In this document: one piece after another, positions 43,985 to 52,250 of the stretch
Numbering within the stretch: position 1 is the stretch's first letter
How the letters are laid out: each line of letters begins with the position of its first letter
Source: Agromyces atrinae
GTDB taxonomy: Bacteria > Actinomycetota > Actinomycetes > Actinomycetales > Microbacteriaceae
Direction of reading: 5' to 3'
NCBI RefSeq assembly: GCF_013407835.1
Contig: NZ_JACCBI010000001.1
Location: 2,418,001 to 2,482,000 of the forward strand
Length of the DNA stretch: 64,000 nucleotides
Made by a program: the position numbers and the translations under genes
Notes under the pieces: model-generated
The model's database searches: none
Seen by the model: the letters and a program-made list of their open reading frames with translations, nothing else
Told to the model about the DNA's origin: nothing

Positions 43985-45049
43985 GTGCTGGACTCTTCGA
44001 GCACGCGCTCACGCGGATTCGGACAACGAACCGGTTCACGGTACGAGTTGTCGGAGCACGTGGGCTCGGGGGGTATGGCCGACATCTACCTGGCCCGCGA
44101 CCGTGAGATCGGCCGGTCGGTCGCGATCAAGATCTTCCGTCTGCCCGAGACCCCTCACGACGAGGTGCGTCACGAGCGCGAGATTCGTCTGCTCGGCTCG
44201 CTGCAGCACCCCGGACTCGTCGAGGTCTACGACGCCGGGGTCTTCCTCGACGGCGACGTCTCGCGACGCTTCGTCGTCATGGAGTACGTCGATGGCGGAG
44301 CCCTCTCGAGCCGCCTCGAGAAGCGTGTGGCGCTGACGCGGCGCCAGGTGGCCGACGTTGGAGCTCAGATCGCCGACGCTCTCGCGTACATCCATGCTCG
44401 CGGAATCGTGCACCGTGACGTGAAGCCCGACAATGTGCTGCTGTCGGATGCGGCGTCGCTCGGATACACGATCACCGCCAAGCTCGCCGACTTCGGTATC
44501 GCGCACTTCGTCGAGGCGGCGCGCTTCACCGATCAGAATACGATCCTGGGCACGGCCAACTACATCTCTCCCGAACAAGCCCGCGGCACCGACGTGGGCA
44601 CCGCGAGCGATGTGTACTCACTCGGACTCGTGCTCCTCGAAGCGATCACCGGCGAACGCGAGTTCACCGGAACTCCCGTCGAGGCCGCGCTCGCGCGGCT
44701 GAGCCGCTCCCCCGACATCCCCGGCGATCTTCCGGATGACTGGCACGATCTCCTCACCGCGATGACCGAGCGCGAACCCGACGATCGTCCGACCGCGCAC
44801 GACGTGGCTGCGACGATGCGCGACCTCATCCGCTCGATGATCATGGACAAGCGCGGTCGCCGCCGGACGCGTCGCGCCCTTCGGGCGTCGGCACCCCGAG
44901 CACCGCGTCGACGGGAGCGCGCCCCGCGTGACGGAGGTGACCGCGCCGGTCTCTCGGCCGTGGGGTTCTGGACCATCATCGCCACCGTCTCCGTCGGTTC
45001 GATCGGCCTCGGCGTCGGTCTCGCCGCCGGTATGCACGTCTTCGGCTGA
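43985..45049 (+). CDS. membrane Ser/Thr protein kinase without sensor domain
   Basis: This 354-residue Hanks-type kinase has the P-loop GSGGMADIYLA, Lys49 in AIKIF, the catalytic loop HRDVKPDN (Asp145) and DFG at 169-171. A basic linker and one C-terminal membrane segment (about 328-350) follow, after which the protein ends. PASTA or other extracellular domains, usual in PknB-like kinases, are absent. The GTG start has GGAGG 5 nt upstream. A 30-aa membrane peptide gene follows. Confidence 0.9.
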   Translation: MLDSSSTRSRGFGQRTGSRYELSEHVGSGGMADIYLARDREIGRSVAIKIFRLPETPHDEVRHEREIRLLGSLQHPGLVEVYDAGVFLDGDVSRRFVVMEYVDGGALSSRLEKRVALTRRQVADVGAQIADALAYIHARGIVHRDVKPDNVLLSDAASLGYTITAKLADFGIAHFVEAARFTDQNTILGTANYISPEQARGTDVGTASDVYSLGLVLLEAITGEREFTGTPVEAALARLSRSPDIPGDLPDDWHDLLTAMTEREPDDRPTAHDVAATMRDLIRSMIMDKRGRRRTRRALRASAPRAPRRRERAPRDGGDRAGLSAVGFWTIIATVSVGSIGLGVGLAAGMHVFG

Positions 45050-45092
45050 GCCCCGTTTTCGCGCGAGCGAGACGAGCAGGCACACTGGACGT

Positions 45093-45185
45093 ATGGAAAT
45101 CATCCTCTGGAGCGTCATCGCCCTCATCGGTTTCGTCGGTTCGGTCGGCATGATCGCGGCGGCTGTCGCGCTCGTGAAGTCCTGA
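45093..45185 (+). CDS. 30-residue single-pass membrane peptide
   Basis: The ORF from ATG 45093 to TGA 45185 encodes 30 residues that form almost one membrane helix (IILWSVIALIGFVGSVGMIA, then AAVALVKS). There is no ribosome site, but CACACT lies 6 nt before the ATG, near the -10 position seen at leaderless genes here. It follows the kinase by 43 bp. It may be a real small membrane protein, though chance hydrophobic ORFs of this size occur. Confidence 0.45.
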   Translation: MEIILWSVIALIGFVGSVGMIAAAVALVKS

Positions 45186-45233
45186 CGTTCTAGGTCTGTG
45201 ACGCTCGCGGTGCACTGACGTTCCGGGCACGCC

Positions 45234-45247
45234 GTTCCACGTGGAAC
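45234..45247. promoter_or_regulatory. perfect palindrome GTTCCACGTGGAAC, parS-like
   Basis: This 14-bp palindrome matches the ParB parS core (GTTTCACGTGAAAC) except for one symmetrical substitution. Against the 16-bp Bacillus consensus it matches at 14 positions. It lies between the kinase region and the HNH gene. It could be a parS site, or a half-random CACGTG box. Confidence 0.4.
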
Positions 45248-45298
45248 ATCGCGCCAGGATTGCACCTCGGGCGCCCGGACATCGCGTAGTTCGGCCCG

Positions 45299-46735
45299 TC
45301 AGAAGGGCGGAATGTCGGAGTCGCTCGTGTAACCCGTCGGGCTGGTCCAGCGTCGGCGGGGCGGTCTCGGATCGAGCGTGAGCTGCTCGGCGGCCGTGTC
45401 TTCCGGTGATGGCGACGGTGGCGGTGACGCTGCTGGTTGCGGTTGCGGTTGCAGTTGCGATGGCTGTTCGGGACCGAGCCACGTGGTGTGTTTGAGCGTG
45501 TGGTCGGGTGGGCAGAGTGGTGCCAGGTTGTCGATGTCGGTTCTGCCGCCGTGGGCCCAGTCGTGGATGTGGTCGATGTCGGATGTGGCGGCGAGGCTGT
45601 TACACCCGGGTCTCGAGCAGCGTTGGTAGGTGAGGGTCAACCAGTCGCGTTGTGCCTGTGATGGTCGGTACTGCGTGCGGTCGAGGTAGAGCGGTTCGGC
45701 GGTGATGGGGTCGACGATGAGGCGACGGAATGCGGTCGCGGTGTCGAAGATCTGGCGGGCGGTCTCGGTGCTGATCGGTCCGTATCCGTCGATCGTGGCG
45801 ACGTCGAGCCAGGGGTGCGCGGGCAGCCTTGGTGCTGTGGATAGCGGTGTGGGAGTGGTGCGCGCATCACGCACGGGCTTCTCGAGGAGTCCCGCCATGA
45901 GCGGCACCGTGACGAGCACGCGCGTCTGGACCGCGGTCGGGGTTCCGGCGCCGGTGAGCCAGTCGGAGAGCTGGTCGGCACGGAGTTGGTCCCGGGTGCG
46001 GGTCTCACCGGTAACCCGTGAGGCTTGCTTGGCGGTCGCGTTCAACCGGGTGCGAATCTTGGCCCCGTCGAGTGCGGGCACCAGCGCGTGGAGCCACATC
46101 ATGCCCTCGGGGGCGTCCTCGAACACGACCCGTCGTTCGGTGAGCGCACGCCGGTGGCGTTCGGCGAGGGTCGCGGCACTGAGGCGGTCGCGCAGACGCT
46201 TCGCGCGAGACCGGAACGATGCGACGGTGACGCGTCCGGCGATTCCGGCGAGCTCGGAATCGAACCGCGCGACCGCGTCATCGTCGCCCCACCCGGTGAT
46301 GGCTTCGACGGCGGCACGCACGATCGGGTACGACGTCGCCCCGTCGAGGAACTCCAGCCACAGCTTCGGCAACCGAGCGGCGAGCGTGTGTGCTTCGGCG
46401 GCTTCGTTCAAGACGGTCGCTGTCGGAATGAGGAGCCGCATCGACAGTTCGGTCGCCGCGGCACGCACCGCCCAGTCCCGAGCTTCGGCACGGGTCATGA
46501 GTTCCGGCAGCACGTAGATGTGCGGGTTCTCCCGAGCCATCCGAATCGCCCGACCGATCGTCGCCAGGCGACGTGCCGCAACACGGTTCGCCTCGAACGC
46601 AAACTGCTCGGCGTCCGTCATTACCCTGTCGAGCAACTCGGCCTGCGAGATCGTCACCCCGCGCGGGCCAGCAGCACCATCGGCACCCTCGGCACCCTCG
46701 GGGCCACTGCCCGCCTCACCCGTCGAATCGATCAC
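45299..46735 (-). CDS. 13E12/DUF222 family HNH endonuclease-like protein
   Basis: This 478-residue protein has the DUF222 helical domain (about 25-330) and a C-terminal HNH motif (about 395-440) with CSRPGC, DIDHIHDWAHGG and NLAPLC, then a Pro/Gln-rich tail. The 13E12 family is abundant and multi-copy in actinobacteria, especially Microbacteriaceae; its role is unknown and some members sit in mobile loci. No repeats or target duplications flank this copy. The GTG start lies 6 nt after a -10 hexamer. Confidence 0.9.
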   Translation of the reverse strand: MIDSTGEAGSGPEGAEGADGAAGPRGVTISQAELLDRVMTDAEQFAFEANRVAARRLATIGRAIRMARENPHIYVLPELMTRAEARDWAVRAAATELSMRLLIPTATVLNEAAEAHTLAARLPKLWLEFLDGATSYPIVRAAVEAITGWGDDDAVARFDSELAGIAGRVTVASFRSRAKRLRDRLSAATLAERHRRALTERRVVFEDAPEGMMWLHALVPALDGAKIRTRLNATAKQASRVTGETRTRDQLRADQLSDWLTGAGTPTAVQTRVLVTVPLMAGLLEKPVRDARTTPTPLSTAPRLPAHPWLDVATIDGYGPISTETARQIFDTATAFRRLIVDPITAEPLYLDRTQYRPSQAQRDWLTLTYQRCSRPGCNSLAATSDIDHIHDWAHGGRTDIDNLAPLCPPDHTLKHTTWLGPEQPSQLQPQPQPAASPPPSPSPEDTAAEQLTLDPRPPRRRWTSPTGYTSDSDIPPF

Positions 46736-46741
46736 ATTAGA

Positions 46742-46747
46742 AGACTA
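46742..46747 (-). promoter_or_regulatory. -10 hexamer TAGTCT, leaderless HNH gene
   Basis: On the minus strand TAGTCT is followed by TCTAAT (6 nt) and the GTG start. The hexamer is identical to those of the alpha-galactosidase gene and the LacI-controlled MFS gene. Confidence 0.5.
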
Positions 46748-46883
46748 GTTCGAACCACCGACATCCGACCGAGCCCGCCGACCACCTGTGGATAACTCCC
46801 GGCGACCAACCCGAGCGAGCACCGAACACACCGTCAACCAGCCTTTTTACATGTAACCACCAGAGCAAGTTTCTCACCCCTCC

Positions 46884-46889
46884 TAGACT
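46884..46889 (+). promoter_or_regulatory. -10 hexamer TAGACT, leaderless M23 gene
   Basis: TAGACT lies 7 nt before the ATG at 46897. A short palindrome TTACATGTAA lies about 30 bp further upstream and could be a regulator site. Confidence 0.45.
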
Positions 46890-46896
46890 CGCTGAC

Positions 46897-47691
46897 ATGA
46901 TCGCCCGACTGCTCGCACGAACACGTGTTCCGCTCACCATCGTGGGCGTCGCGCTCATCCTGATCTCCACCGCCTGGGGACTGATCGACGACGATGCCCC
47001 TGCGGCGCTCATCCTCGTGGCGTTACCGTTCGGCCTCGTCCTCATCGCCGTCGGCTTCGTCGCCACCGTCTGGGCACCGACGGCGGGCGGCGAACCCGCC
47101 ACGCTCGCCTCCCCCGTGACCGGACCGTGGCTCGCGGTCAACTCACCGACGACGAAGGTTCCGAGCCACGGCACCCACGGTCTCGGCCAGGCGTTCGCGG
47201 TCGATCTGCTCTATGCGGGCGAGGGCTCTGACGACCGGCCGTCAGCGGGGTTCACGGCCCCGGAGGAGTACCCCTCGTTCGGTCGCCCGATCCTCTCGCC
47301 CGCCGACGGCACGGTCGTGCGCGTCACGCGAACCGCTCGCGACCACCTCAGCCGCGCGAGTGGCTCCGCACTCGCCTACTTCTACGTCGAGAGCGCGATC
47401 CGCGAGATCTTCGGCCCGCGCGCGATGCTCGGCAACCACATCGTCATCCGCCTCGCCGACGGCAGCCACATGGTGCTCGCGCACCTGCGCCGGGGCAGCA
47501 TCACCGTCGAGCGCGGAGAGCGCGTCGCGACCGGCCAGCCCCTCGCCGAGTGCGGCAACTCGGGCAACTCGACCGAGCCGCACCTGCACATCCAGCGTCA
47601 GGACCTCTCGCGCCCCACCTTCGCCCTCGGACTCCCGTGGACGATCGAGCCCGGCGGCATCCCGGCCGACGGCGAGACGACGAGCGCCTAG
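46897..47691 (+). CDS. membrane-anchored M23 family peptidase
   Basis: This 264-residue protein has two N-terminal membrane segments (about 10-28 and 35-58) and a LytM/M23 domain. The first zinc His lies in THGLGQAFAVDLL with the Asp, and the final H-x-H is in EPHLHIQ. M23 enzymes cut peptide cross-links in cell wall, and the domain should face outward. The last His-x-His is intact, so it may be active. It overlaps the convergent MFS stop by 4 bp. Confidence 0.87.
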   Translation: MIARLLARTRVPLTIVGVALILISTAWGLIDDDAPAALILVALPFGLVLIAVGFVATVWAPTAGGEPATLASPVTGPWLAVNSPTTKVPSHGTHGLGQAFAVDLLYAGEGSDDRPSAGFTAPEEYPSFGRPILSPADGTVVRVTRTARDHLSRASGSALAYFYVESAIREIFGPRAMLGNHIVIRLADGSHMVLAHLRRGSITVERGERVATGQPLAECGNSGNSTEPHLHIQRQDLSRPTFALGLPWTIEPGGIPADGETTSA

Positions 47692-48920
47692 GCCGCGACC
47701 TTCTCCCGCGGCCGCGCGGCCGGCGCGAGGAACACCGCGATCGCGACCATCGCGAGCACGACGAGCATCGCGAGGCGGAGCCCGATGTGCTCGCCGACGA
47801 ATCCGAGCAGCGGCGGGCCGACGAGGAACGCGATGTACCCCGCGGTCGCGACGGCCGCGACGCTCGCGGTCGAGTCCTCGGAGTCGGCCGCAGCCGAGAG
47901 GCAGATCGGGAACCCGAGCGCAGCCCCGAGGCCCCACAGCAGCACCGCGGCGCCGGCGACGAACGCGTTGTCGGCGAAGACCACGAGCGCGATGCCGATT
48001 CCCGCGACGACGGCGCTCGCCCGCAGCACGACGACCGGTCCGAAGCGCGCGAGCAGCGGTCCGCCCGAGAAACGGCCGATCGTCATGGCAACGGCGAACG
48101 CGGTGAAGATGACCGATCCGAACGTCGCCGAGACGCCGTGGCCGTCGACCATGAGCAGCGGGAGCCAGTCGCTCGCCGACCCCTCGGCGAGCGCGAGGGC
48201 GAGAAGGATGACGCCGAGCAGCACGAGTCGGCTGTCGCGCCACACCGAGAGACGGCTGCCCCACGTGCGCTTCGGCCGCTCGATCGAGCGGTCCTCGCGC
48301 CCCGTGTCGGCGGCGATCCCCGGGATCGCCCACAGGAGGGCAGCGACTCCGACCGCACCGGCGAGCACGAGGTGAAGGATGACGGGGAAGGCGATCGCGT
48401 TGAGCGCGATGCCGATCGTCGCACCGATGACGGTGCCGAGACTGAAGCAGCCATGCAGGGTCGGCATGACGGAATGACCCGAGAGCTGCTCGATGCGGGC
48501 GCCCTCGATGTTGATCGCGATCTCGGCCATGCCCATGCCGATTCCGAAGAACAGCAGGCCGAAGAAGACGCCGATCGCCGACGAGGCGCCCGCCATGGTT
48601 CCCATGAGGAACACGCCGAGCAGCAGCGACGAGCCGCCGATGAGCACGGTCCAGCGCGCGCCGAGCGCACGGATGATCGTCGCCGACGAGAGCAGGCCGG
48701 TCATGGATCCGATCGAGAGACCGAAGAGCACGAGGCCCATCTGCGCAGTCGAGGCGTCGATCGCGTCGCGCACGGCGGGTGTCCGCACGACCCACGAGGC
48801 GAACGAGATGCCGACGATGAGCATGAACACGAAGATCGCCCACTTACGGCGACGCAGCGCCGCCGACATCGGTGCGGGGCGGGTGCGCGGAGTGCGCGAT
48901 CCATGAATCGGTTCAGTCAT
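47688..48920 (-). CDS. MFS transporter (YbjJ-like), paralogue of 28448-29692
   Basis: This 410-residue transporter has 12 predicted membrane segments and the block GISFASWVVRTPAVRDAID, corresponding to the same segment of the MFS protein at 28.4 kb. It diverges from an LLM oxidoreductase/TetR pair. A 12-bp palindrome overlaps its -10 hexamer, so the TetR protein should repress it. Unlike the first paralogue it is not LacI-controlled. The cargo is unknown. Confidence 0.86.
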   Translation of the reverse strand: MTEPIHGSRTPRTRPAPMSAALRRRKWAIFVFMLIVGISFASWVVRTPAVRDAIDASTAQMGLVLFGLSIGSMTGLLSSATIIRALGARWTVLIGGSSLLLGVFLMGTMAGASSAIGVFFGLLFFGIGMGMAEIAINIEGARIEQLSGHSVMPTLHGCFSLGTVIGATIGIALNAIAFPVILHLVLAGAVGVAALLWAIPGIAADTGREDRSIERPKRTWGSRLSVWRDSRLVLLGVILLALALAEGSASDWLPLLMVDGHGVSATFGSVIFTAFAVAMTIGRFSGGPLLARFGPVVVLRASAVVAGIGIALVVFADNAFVAGAAVLLWGLGAALGFPICLSAAADSEDSTASVAAVATAGYIAFLVGPPLLGFVGEHIGLRLAMLVVLAMVAIAVFLAPAARPREKVAA

Positions 48921-48922
48921 GC

Positions 48923-48934
48923 GTACAAATGTAC
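48923..48934. promoter_or_regulatory. TetR-type operator GTACAAATGTAC
   Basis: The 12-bp site has 5-bp arms (GTACA/TGTAC) around AA. It covers the MFS -10 hexamer on one strand and the -35 region of the divergent LLM gene on the other, so one bound TetR dimer could block both promoters. Confidence 0.6.
48928..48933 (-). promoter_or_regulatory. -10 hexamer TACATT of the MFS gene
   Basis: On the minus strand TACATT lies 7 nt before the ATG at 48920 and inside the operator palindrome. Confidence 0.45.
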
Positions 48935-48944
48935 ACACTTCCGC

Positions 48945-48950
48945 TAGTGT
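48945..48950 (+). promoter_or_regulatory. -10 hexamer TAGTGT of the LLM gene
   Basis: TAGTGT lies 7 nt before the ATG at 48958. No ribosome site is visible. Confidence 0.45.
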
Positions 48951-48957
48951 GACGTGC

Positions 48958-49938
48958 ATGAACTCTCCCGCGCCTCGATCGTCGACCCGCGCCGTCGGCG
49001 TCATGCTCCCCCGCGACCTCGCCGCCGACCGCGTCATCGAGTTCGCACGCCGCGCCGACGCGCTCGGTTTCGACGAGCTCTGGGTTGTCGAAGACCTCGG
49101 ATTCCGTGGTGGTGTCGCACAGGCATCCGCCGTCCTCGCGGCGACCGAGCGCATCCGTGTGGGCATCGGCATCCTGCCCGCCGCGGCGCGCAACGCCGCC
49201 TTCGCCGCGATGGAGATCAACACCCTTGCCGAGCTCTTCCCCGGCCGGGTCGACGTCGGCATCGGCCACGGCATGCCGGTGTGGATGCGGCAGCTCGCCG
49301 CGTGGCCCGCGAGCCCGCTCACGATGCTGCGCGAGCAGTTCGATGCGATCCGCGGGCTGCTCGCCGGCGAACACGTCGAGACCGAAGGCCGCTACGTGAC
49401 GGTGCGCGACGTGCACCTCGAGAGCCCCGCGCCCGTCACACCGCCGCTTCTCGCGGGTGTGCGCGGCGTCAAGTCGCTCGCGGTCTCGGGCGAGGTCGCC
49501 GACGGCACCGTGCTCGCCGAACCCGTCACCCCCGAGTACATCGCCGCGGCACGCGCCGCGATCGGCACGGAAGGAACCGGCACCCCGCACCGCATCGTCG
49601 CCTTCAATATCGGCTCGGTCGACGACGACGCGGCCGCCGCCCGCGACCTCGCCCGCCCAGGCCTCGAGTGGATCGGCGAGCCCGACTGGGAACCGCACAT
49701 CGCGCCCCTCCCCTACGCCGACGAGTTCCGCGCCTTCCGCGCGGCGGCCGAGAGCCGGGAGGCATTCGTCCGCGACCTGCCCGACGAGTGGGTCGACGAG
49801 CTCGCCGTCGTCGGAACACCGGATGACGCACGTGCGCGTCTCTCCGAACTGCACGACGCCGGCGCTCACAGCGTCGTGCTGCTGCCGGTGGGCGCCGACC
49901 GCTTCGCCGCGCTCGAGAGCCTCGCTCGGGTGCTCTGA
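48958..49938 (+). CDS. LLM-class flavin-dependent oxidoreductase
   Basis: This 326-residue protein has the luciferase-like barrel: FARRADALGFDELWVVED, the FMN/F420 region GIGILPAAARNAAFAAM, and LFPGRVDVGIGHG. Such proteins use FMN or F420, the latter common in actinobacteria, to oxidise or reduce small molecules. The start is ATG 48958; an ATG further upstream at 48919 would read through the operator. It is followed directly by tetR. Confidence 0.87.
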   Translation: MNSPAPRSSTRAVGVMLPRDLAADRVIEFARRADALGFDELWVVEDLGFRGGVAQASAVLAATERIRVGIGILPAAARNAAFAAMEINTLAELFPGRVDVGIGHGMPVWMRQLAAWPASPLTMLREQFDAIRGLLAGEHVETEGRYVTVRDVHLESPAPVTPPLLAGVRGVKSLAVSGEVADGTVLAEPVTPEYIAAARAAIGTEGTGTPHRIVAFNIGSVDDDAAAARDLARPGLEWIGEPDWEPHIAPLPYADEFRAFRAAAESREAFVRDLPDEWVDELAVVGTPDDARARLSELHDAGAHSVVLLPVGADRFAALESLARVL

Positions 49939-50505
49939 GTGGCGGAGGCGCGACGACGCAGATTCGATCCCGACCGTCGGGATCGGATCATCGAGGCGAC
50001 GCTCGACGTCGTCGAGGTGCACGGCGTCGTCGGCACGACCCACCGGCGCATCGCCGAGGTCGCCGACGTTCCGCTCGGCTCGATGACGTACCACTTCGCG
50101 AGCCTCGACGAGCTGCTCTATCTCGCCTTCGAGAAGATGGTGTCGGTCGCCCAGCGTCGATTCGACGAGATGATGGCGGCCGCGATCGACGAGCCGGACC
50201 CGCGCGAAGCCGTCGTGCGTCTCATCGCATCGGAGCAATCGGAGTATCACCGCGACATGCTCCTCTCGACCGAGCTCTACGCCCTCGCGATCCGCCGCCC
50301 CGAGTACCGCACGCTCACGCAGCGCTGGATGGAGGCGAGTCGCACCGCACTCGCACCGCTCTTCGGCGACGAGGCAGCGCCCGGGATCGACGCCCTCATC
50401 GACGGACTCATCCGCCACTCGTACCTGTCGACCGAGCCGTTCGACGAGGCGCGCGTTCGCCGCGCCGTGCACCGCATCACGGCACCCGACACGAGCGCGG
50501 GCTGA
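49939..50505 (+). CDS. TetR family regulator
   Basis: This 188-residue protein has the N-terminal TetR HTH (RRIAEVADVPLGSMTYHFASLDEL) and a helical ligand domain. The GTG start follows the LLM stop without a gap. It probably binds the palindrome at 48923-48934 and controls both the divergent MFS gene and its own operon. The inducer is unknown; co-control of an exporter and an oxidoreductase suggests a response to a foreign or toxic small molecule. Confidence 0.9.
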   Translation: MAEARRRRFDPDRRDRIIEATLDVVEVHGVVGTTHRRIAEVADVPLGSMTYHFASLDELLYLAFEKMVSVAQRRFDEMMAAAIDEPDPREAVVRLIASEQSEYHRDMLLSTELYALAIRRPEYRTLTQRWMEASRTALAPLFGDEAAPGIDALIDGLIRHSYLSTEPFDEARVRRAVHRITAPDTSAG

Positions 50506-50508
50506 GCG

Positions 50509-50853
50509 CTACTTCTGCTCGTCGTACGCGCCGACGATGTTGCCCTCGCTGTCGCGGAGGTACACCCAGCGCGACGTCTCATCGAGCTGCTGGATCTCGC
50601 CGACGACCTCGTCGCCGTTGGCCACGACCGCGGCGATCGTGTCTTCCAGACGATCGACGGTGAAGACGACCGTGGGGTGGGTGACGGTACTGCGCTTGTG
50701 CAGGTCGCCGTTGATGCCGCCGTCGTCGGAAGCGGTGATGACGCCCATCTCGTCGCCCCACGACTGGTACGTGAAGTCGAAGACCGCCTTGTAGAAGCCG
50801 GCGGCGCGCTCGATGTCGTCTGCGGGAATCTCGAAGTGCTCTACTTTCGCCAT
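50509..50853 (-). CDS. VOC family protein (glyoxalase-like)
   Basis: This 114-residue protein has the paired beta-alpha-beta-beta-beta pattern of the VOC fold, with VEHFEIPADDIERAAGFYKAVF and the closing VYLRDSEGNIVGAYDEQ. The His near the start and the Glu in DSEGN match metal ligands of many VOC enzymes. The substrate is not known. It converges on tetR and diverges from the molybdopterin oxidoreductase gene. Confidence 0.85.
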   Translation of the reverse strand: MAKVEHFEIPADDIERAAGFYKAVFDFTYQSWGDEMGVITASDDGGINGDLHKRSTVTHPTVVFTVDRLEDTIAAVVANGDEVVGEIQQLDETSRWVYLRDSEGNIVGAYDEQK

Positions 50854-50916
50854 GAAAGCGAAGCTATCGGGCGTCACCGACACTGGCTAGGGTGAGCACG
50901 TCGGAAGGAAATGACG

Positions 50917-51507
50917 ATGTCCTTCATCACTCGAGGTTTCTCCGGTCGCGGCCAGAGCCGCGACGACCGCCTGCCGCCCGGCCAATCGCTCGTCGAGGAC
51001 TGGCCCGTGCTCTCGGCGGGCCCCACCCCCCGCGTCGAGACGGATGACTGGGAGTTCACGATCCGCACCGAGGCCGGCGACCACACGTGGTCGTGGGACG
51101 AACTGCGCGCACTCGGTCTCGAAGACATCGAGACCGACATCCATTGCGTCACCCACTGGTCGAAGCTCGGTATGTCGTGGCGCGGGGTCTCGCTCGACAA
51201 GATCTTCGAGAACGTCGAGACGCAGTACGACTACGTCATGGCCCACAGCTACGGCGGGTACACGACGAACGTTCCGCTCGACGAGCTGCTCGACGGGCAG
51301 GCGTGGATCGCCTTCGAGGCCGACGGCGAACCGCTCGACCCCGAGCACGGGGGTCCCGCGCGACTGCTCGTGCCGCACCTCTACTTCTGGAAGAGCGCCA
51401 AGTGGGTGCGCGGCCTCGTCATGATGCCGAGCGACGACCCCGGGTTCTGGGAGCAGAACGGCTACCACCTGCACGGCGACCCCTGGCAGGAGGAGCGTTA
51501 CTGGTGA
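50917..51507 (+). CDS. sulfite-oxidase-family molybdopterin oxidoreductase
   Basis: This 196-residue protein is a single molybdopterin-binding domain of the sulfite oxidase/YedY superfamily. Cys77 in DIHCVTHWSKLG should bind molybdenum, and the GGYTTNVPL and RLLVPHLYFWKSAKWV segments are typical. There is no Tat signal, so it is cytoplasmic. I chose ATG 50917 because AAGGA lies 7 nt upstream; ATG 50911 is too close to that site. It is coupled to a flavin reductase gene, its likely electron partner. Confidence 0.85.
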   Translation: MSFITRGFSGRGQSRDDRLPPGQSLVEDWPVLSAGPTPRVETDDWEFTIRTEAGDHTWSWDELRALGLEDIETDIHCVTHWSKLGMSWRGVSLDKIFENVETQYDYVMAHSYGGYTTNVPLDELLDGQAWIAFEADGEPLDPEHGGPARLLVPHLYFWKSAKWVRGLVMMPSDDPGFWEQNGYHLHGDPWQEERYW

Positions 51508-52250
51508 TCGGCCGGCGCCCCGCGGCGTGGCACACGGCGACGGTCGTCGAATCGACGCCCGAAGCGCAGAATGCCCGTCTCATCGTCTTCGACATCCCTA
51601 CCTGGCCGGGCAACGACGCCGGCTCGCACCTCGACGTGCGCCTCACCGCACCCGACGGCTACCAGGCCACCCGCTCCTACTCCATCGCCTCGGCGGGTGA
51701 GGGCACGCGCGTGAGCATCGCCGTCGCCGAGGTGCCGACGGGCGAGGTCTCGCCGTTCCTCGTGCACGAGCTGCGCGCGGGCGACGAAGTCGAGGTGCAC
51801 GGCCCGCTCGGCGCCTTCTTCGTGTGGCGACCGAGCGAGACGCCGAGGCCCGTACAGCTCATCGGCGGCGGCTCGGGCGTCGTTCCGCTCGTCGCGATGG
51901 CCACCGCTCACGCCGCCTCGAGCGACGCGAGCCCGTTCCGGCTGCTCTATTCGGTGCGCACCCCCGAGGATGCCTTCTTCGCGCGTGAGCTCGAGGCGCT
52001 GGCGGATGACGGTGCGAGCCCCTCCCTCGAGATCGACTGGGCCTACACGCGGCAGGCTCCGCCGGGCTGGCCGACCCCGCCCGGGCGGCTCACGCGCGAG
52101 CAGCTCGAGGCACTCGTCGTGCCGGCGGCCGACGACCCGCTCGTCTTCATCTGCGGCCCGACGCCGTTCGTCGAGGCGGTCGCGTCGTGGCTCACCGACC
52201 TCGGACACTCGCCGGGGTCGATCCGTACCGAGCGCTTCGGAGGTTCGTGA
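51504..52250 (+). CDS. FAD/NAD(P)-binding oxidoreductase
   Basis: This 248-residue ferredoxin-reductase-like protein has the FAD motif RSYSIAS, the pyridine-nucleotide motif GGGSGVVPL and the C-terminal CGPTPFVEA. It lacks a ferredoxin domain. Its GTG overlaps the upstream stop by 4 nt. It probably passes electrons from NAD(P)H to, or from, the molybdopterin protein encoded just before it. Confidence 0.88.
   Translation: MIGRRPAAWHTATVVESTPEAQNARLIVFDIPTWPGNDAGSHLDVRLTAPDGYQATRSYSIASAGEGTRVSIAVAEVPTGEVSPFLVHELRAGDEVEVHGPLGAFFVWRPSETPRPVQLIGGGSGVVPLVAMATAHAASSDASPFRLLYSVRTPEDAFFARELEALADDGASPSLEIDWAYTRQAPPGWPTPPGRLTREQLEALVVPAADDPLVFICGPTPFVEAVASWLTDLGHSPGSIRTERFGGS

Noticed and set aside
45299-46735. 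Mobile element or intron around the HNH gene
   Set aside because: No terminal repeats, target duplication or transposase; the gene has its own promoter and normal flanking genes.
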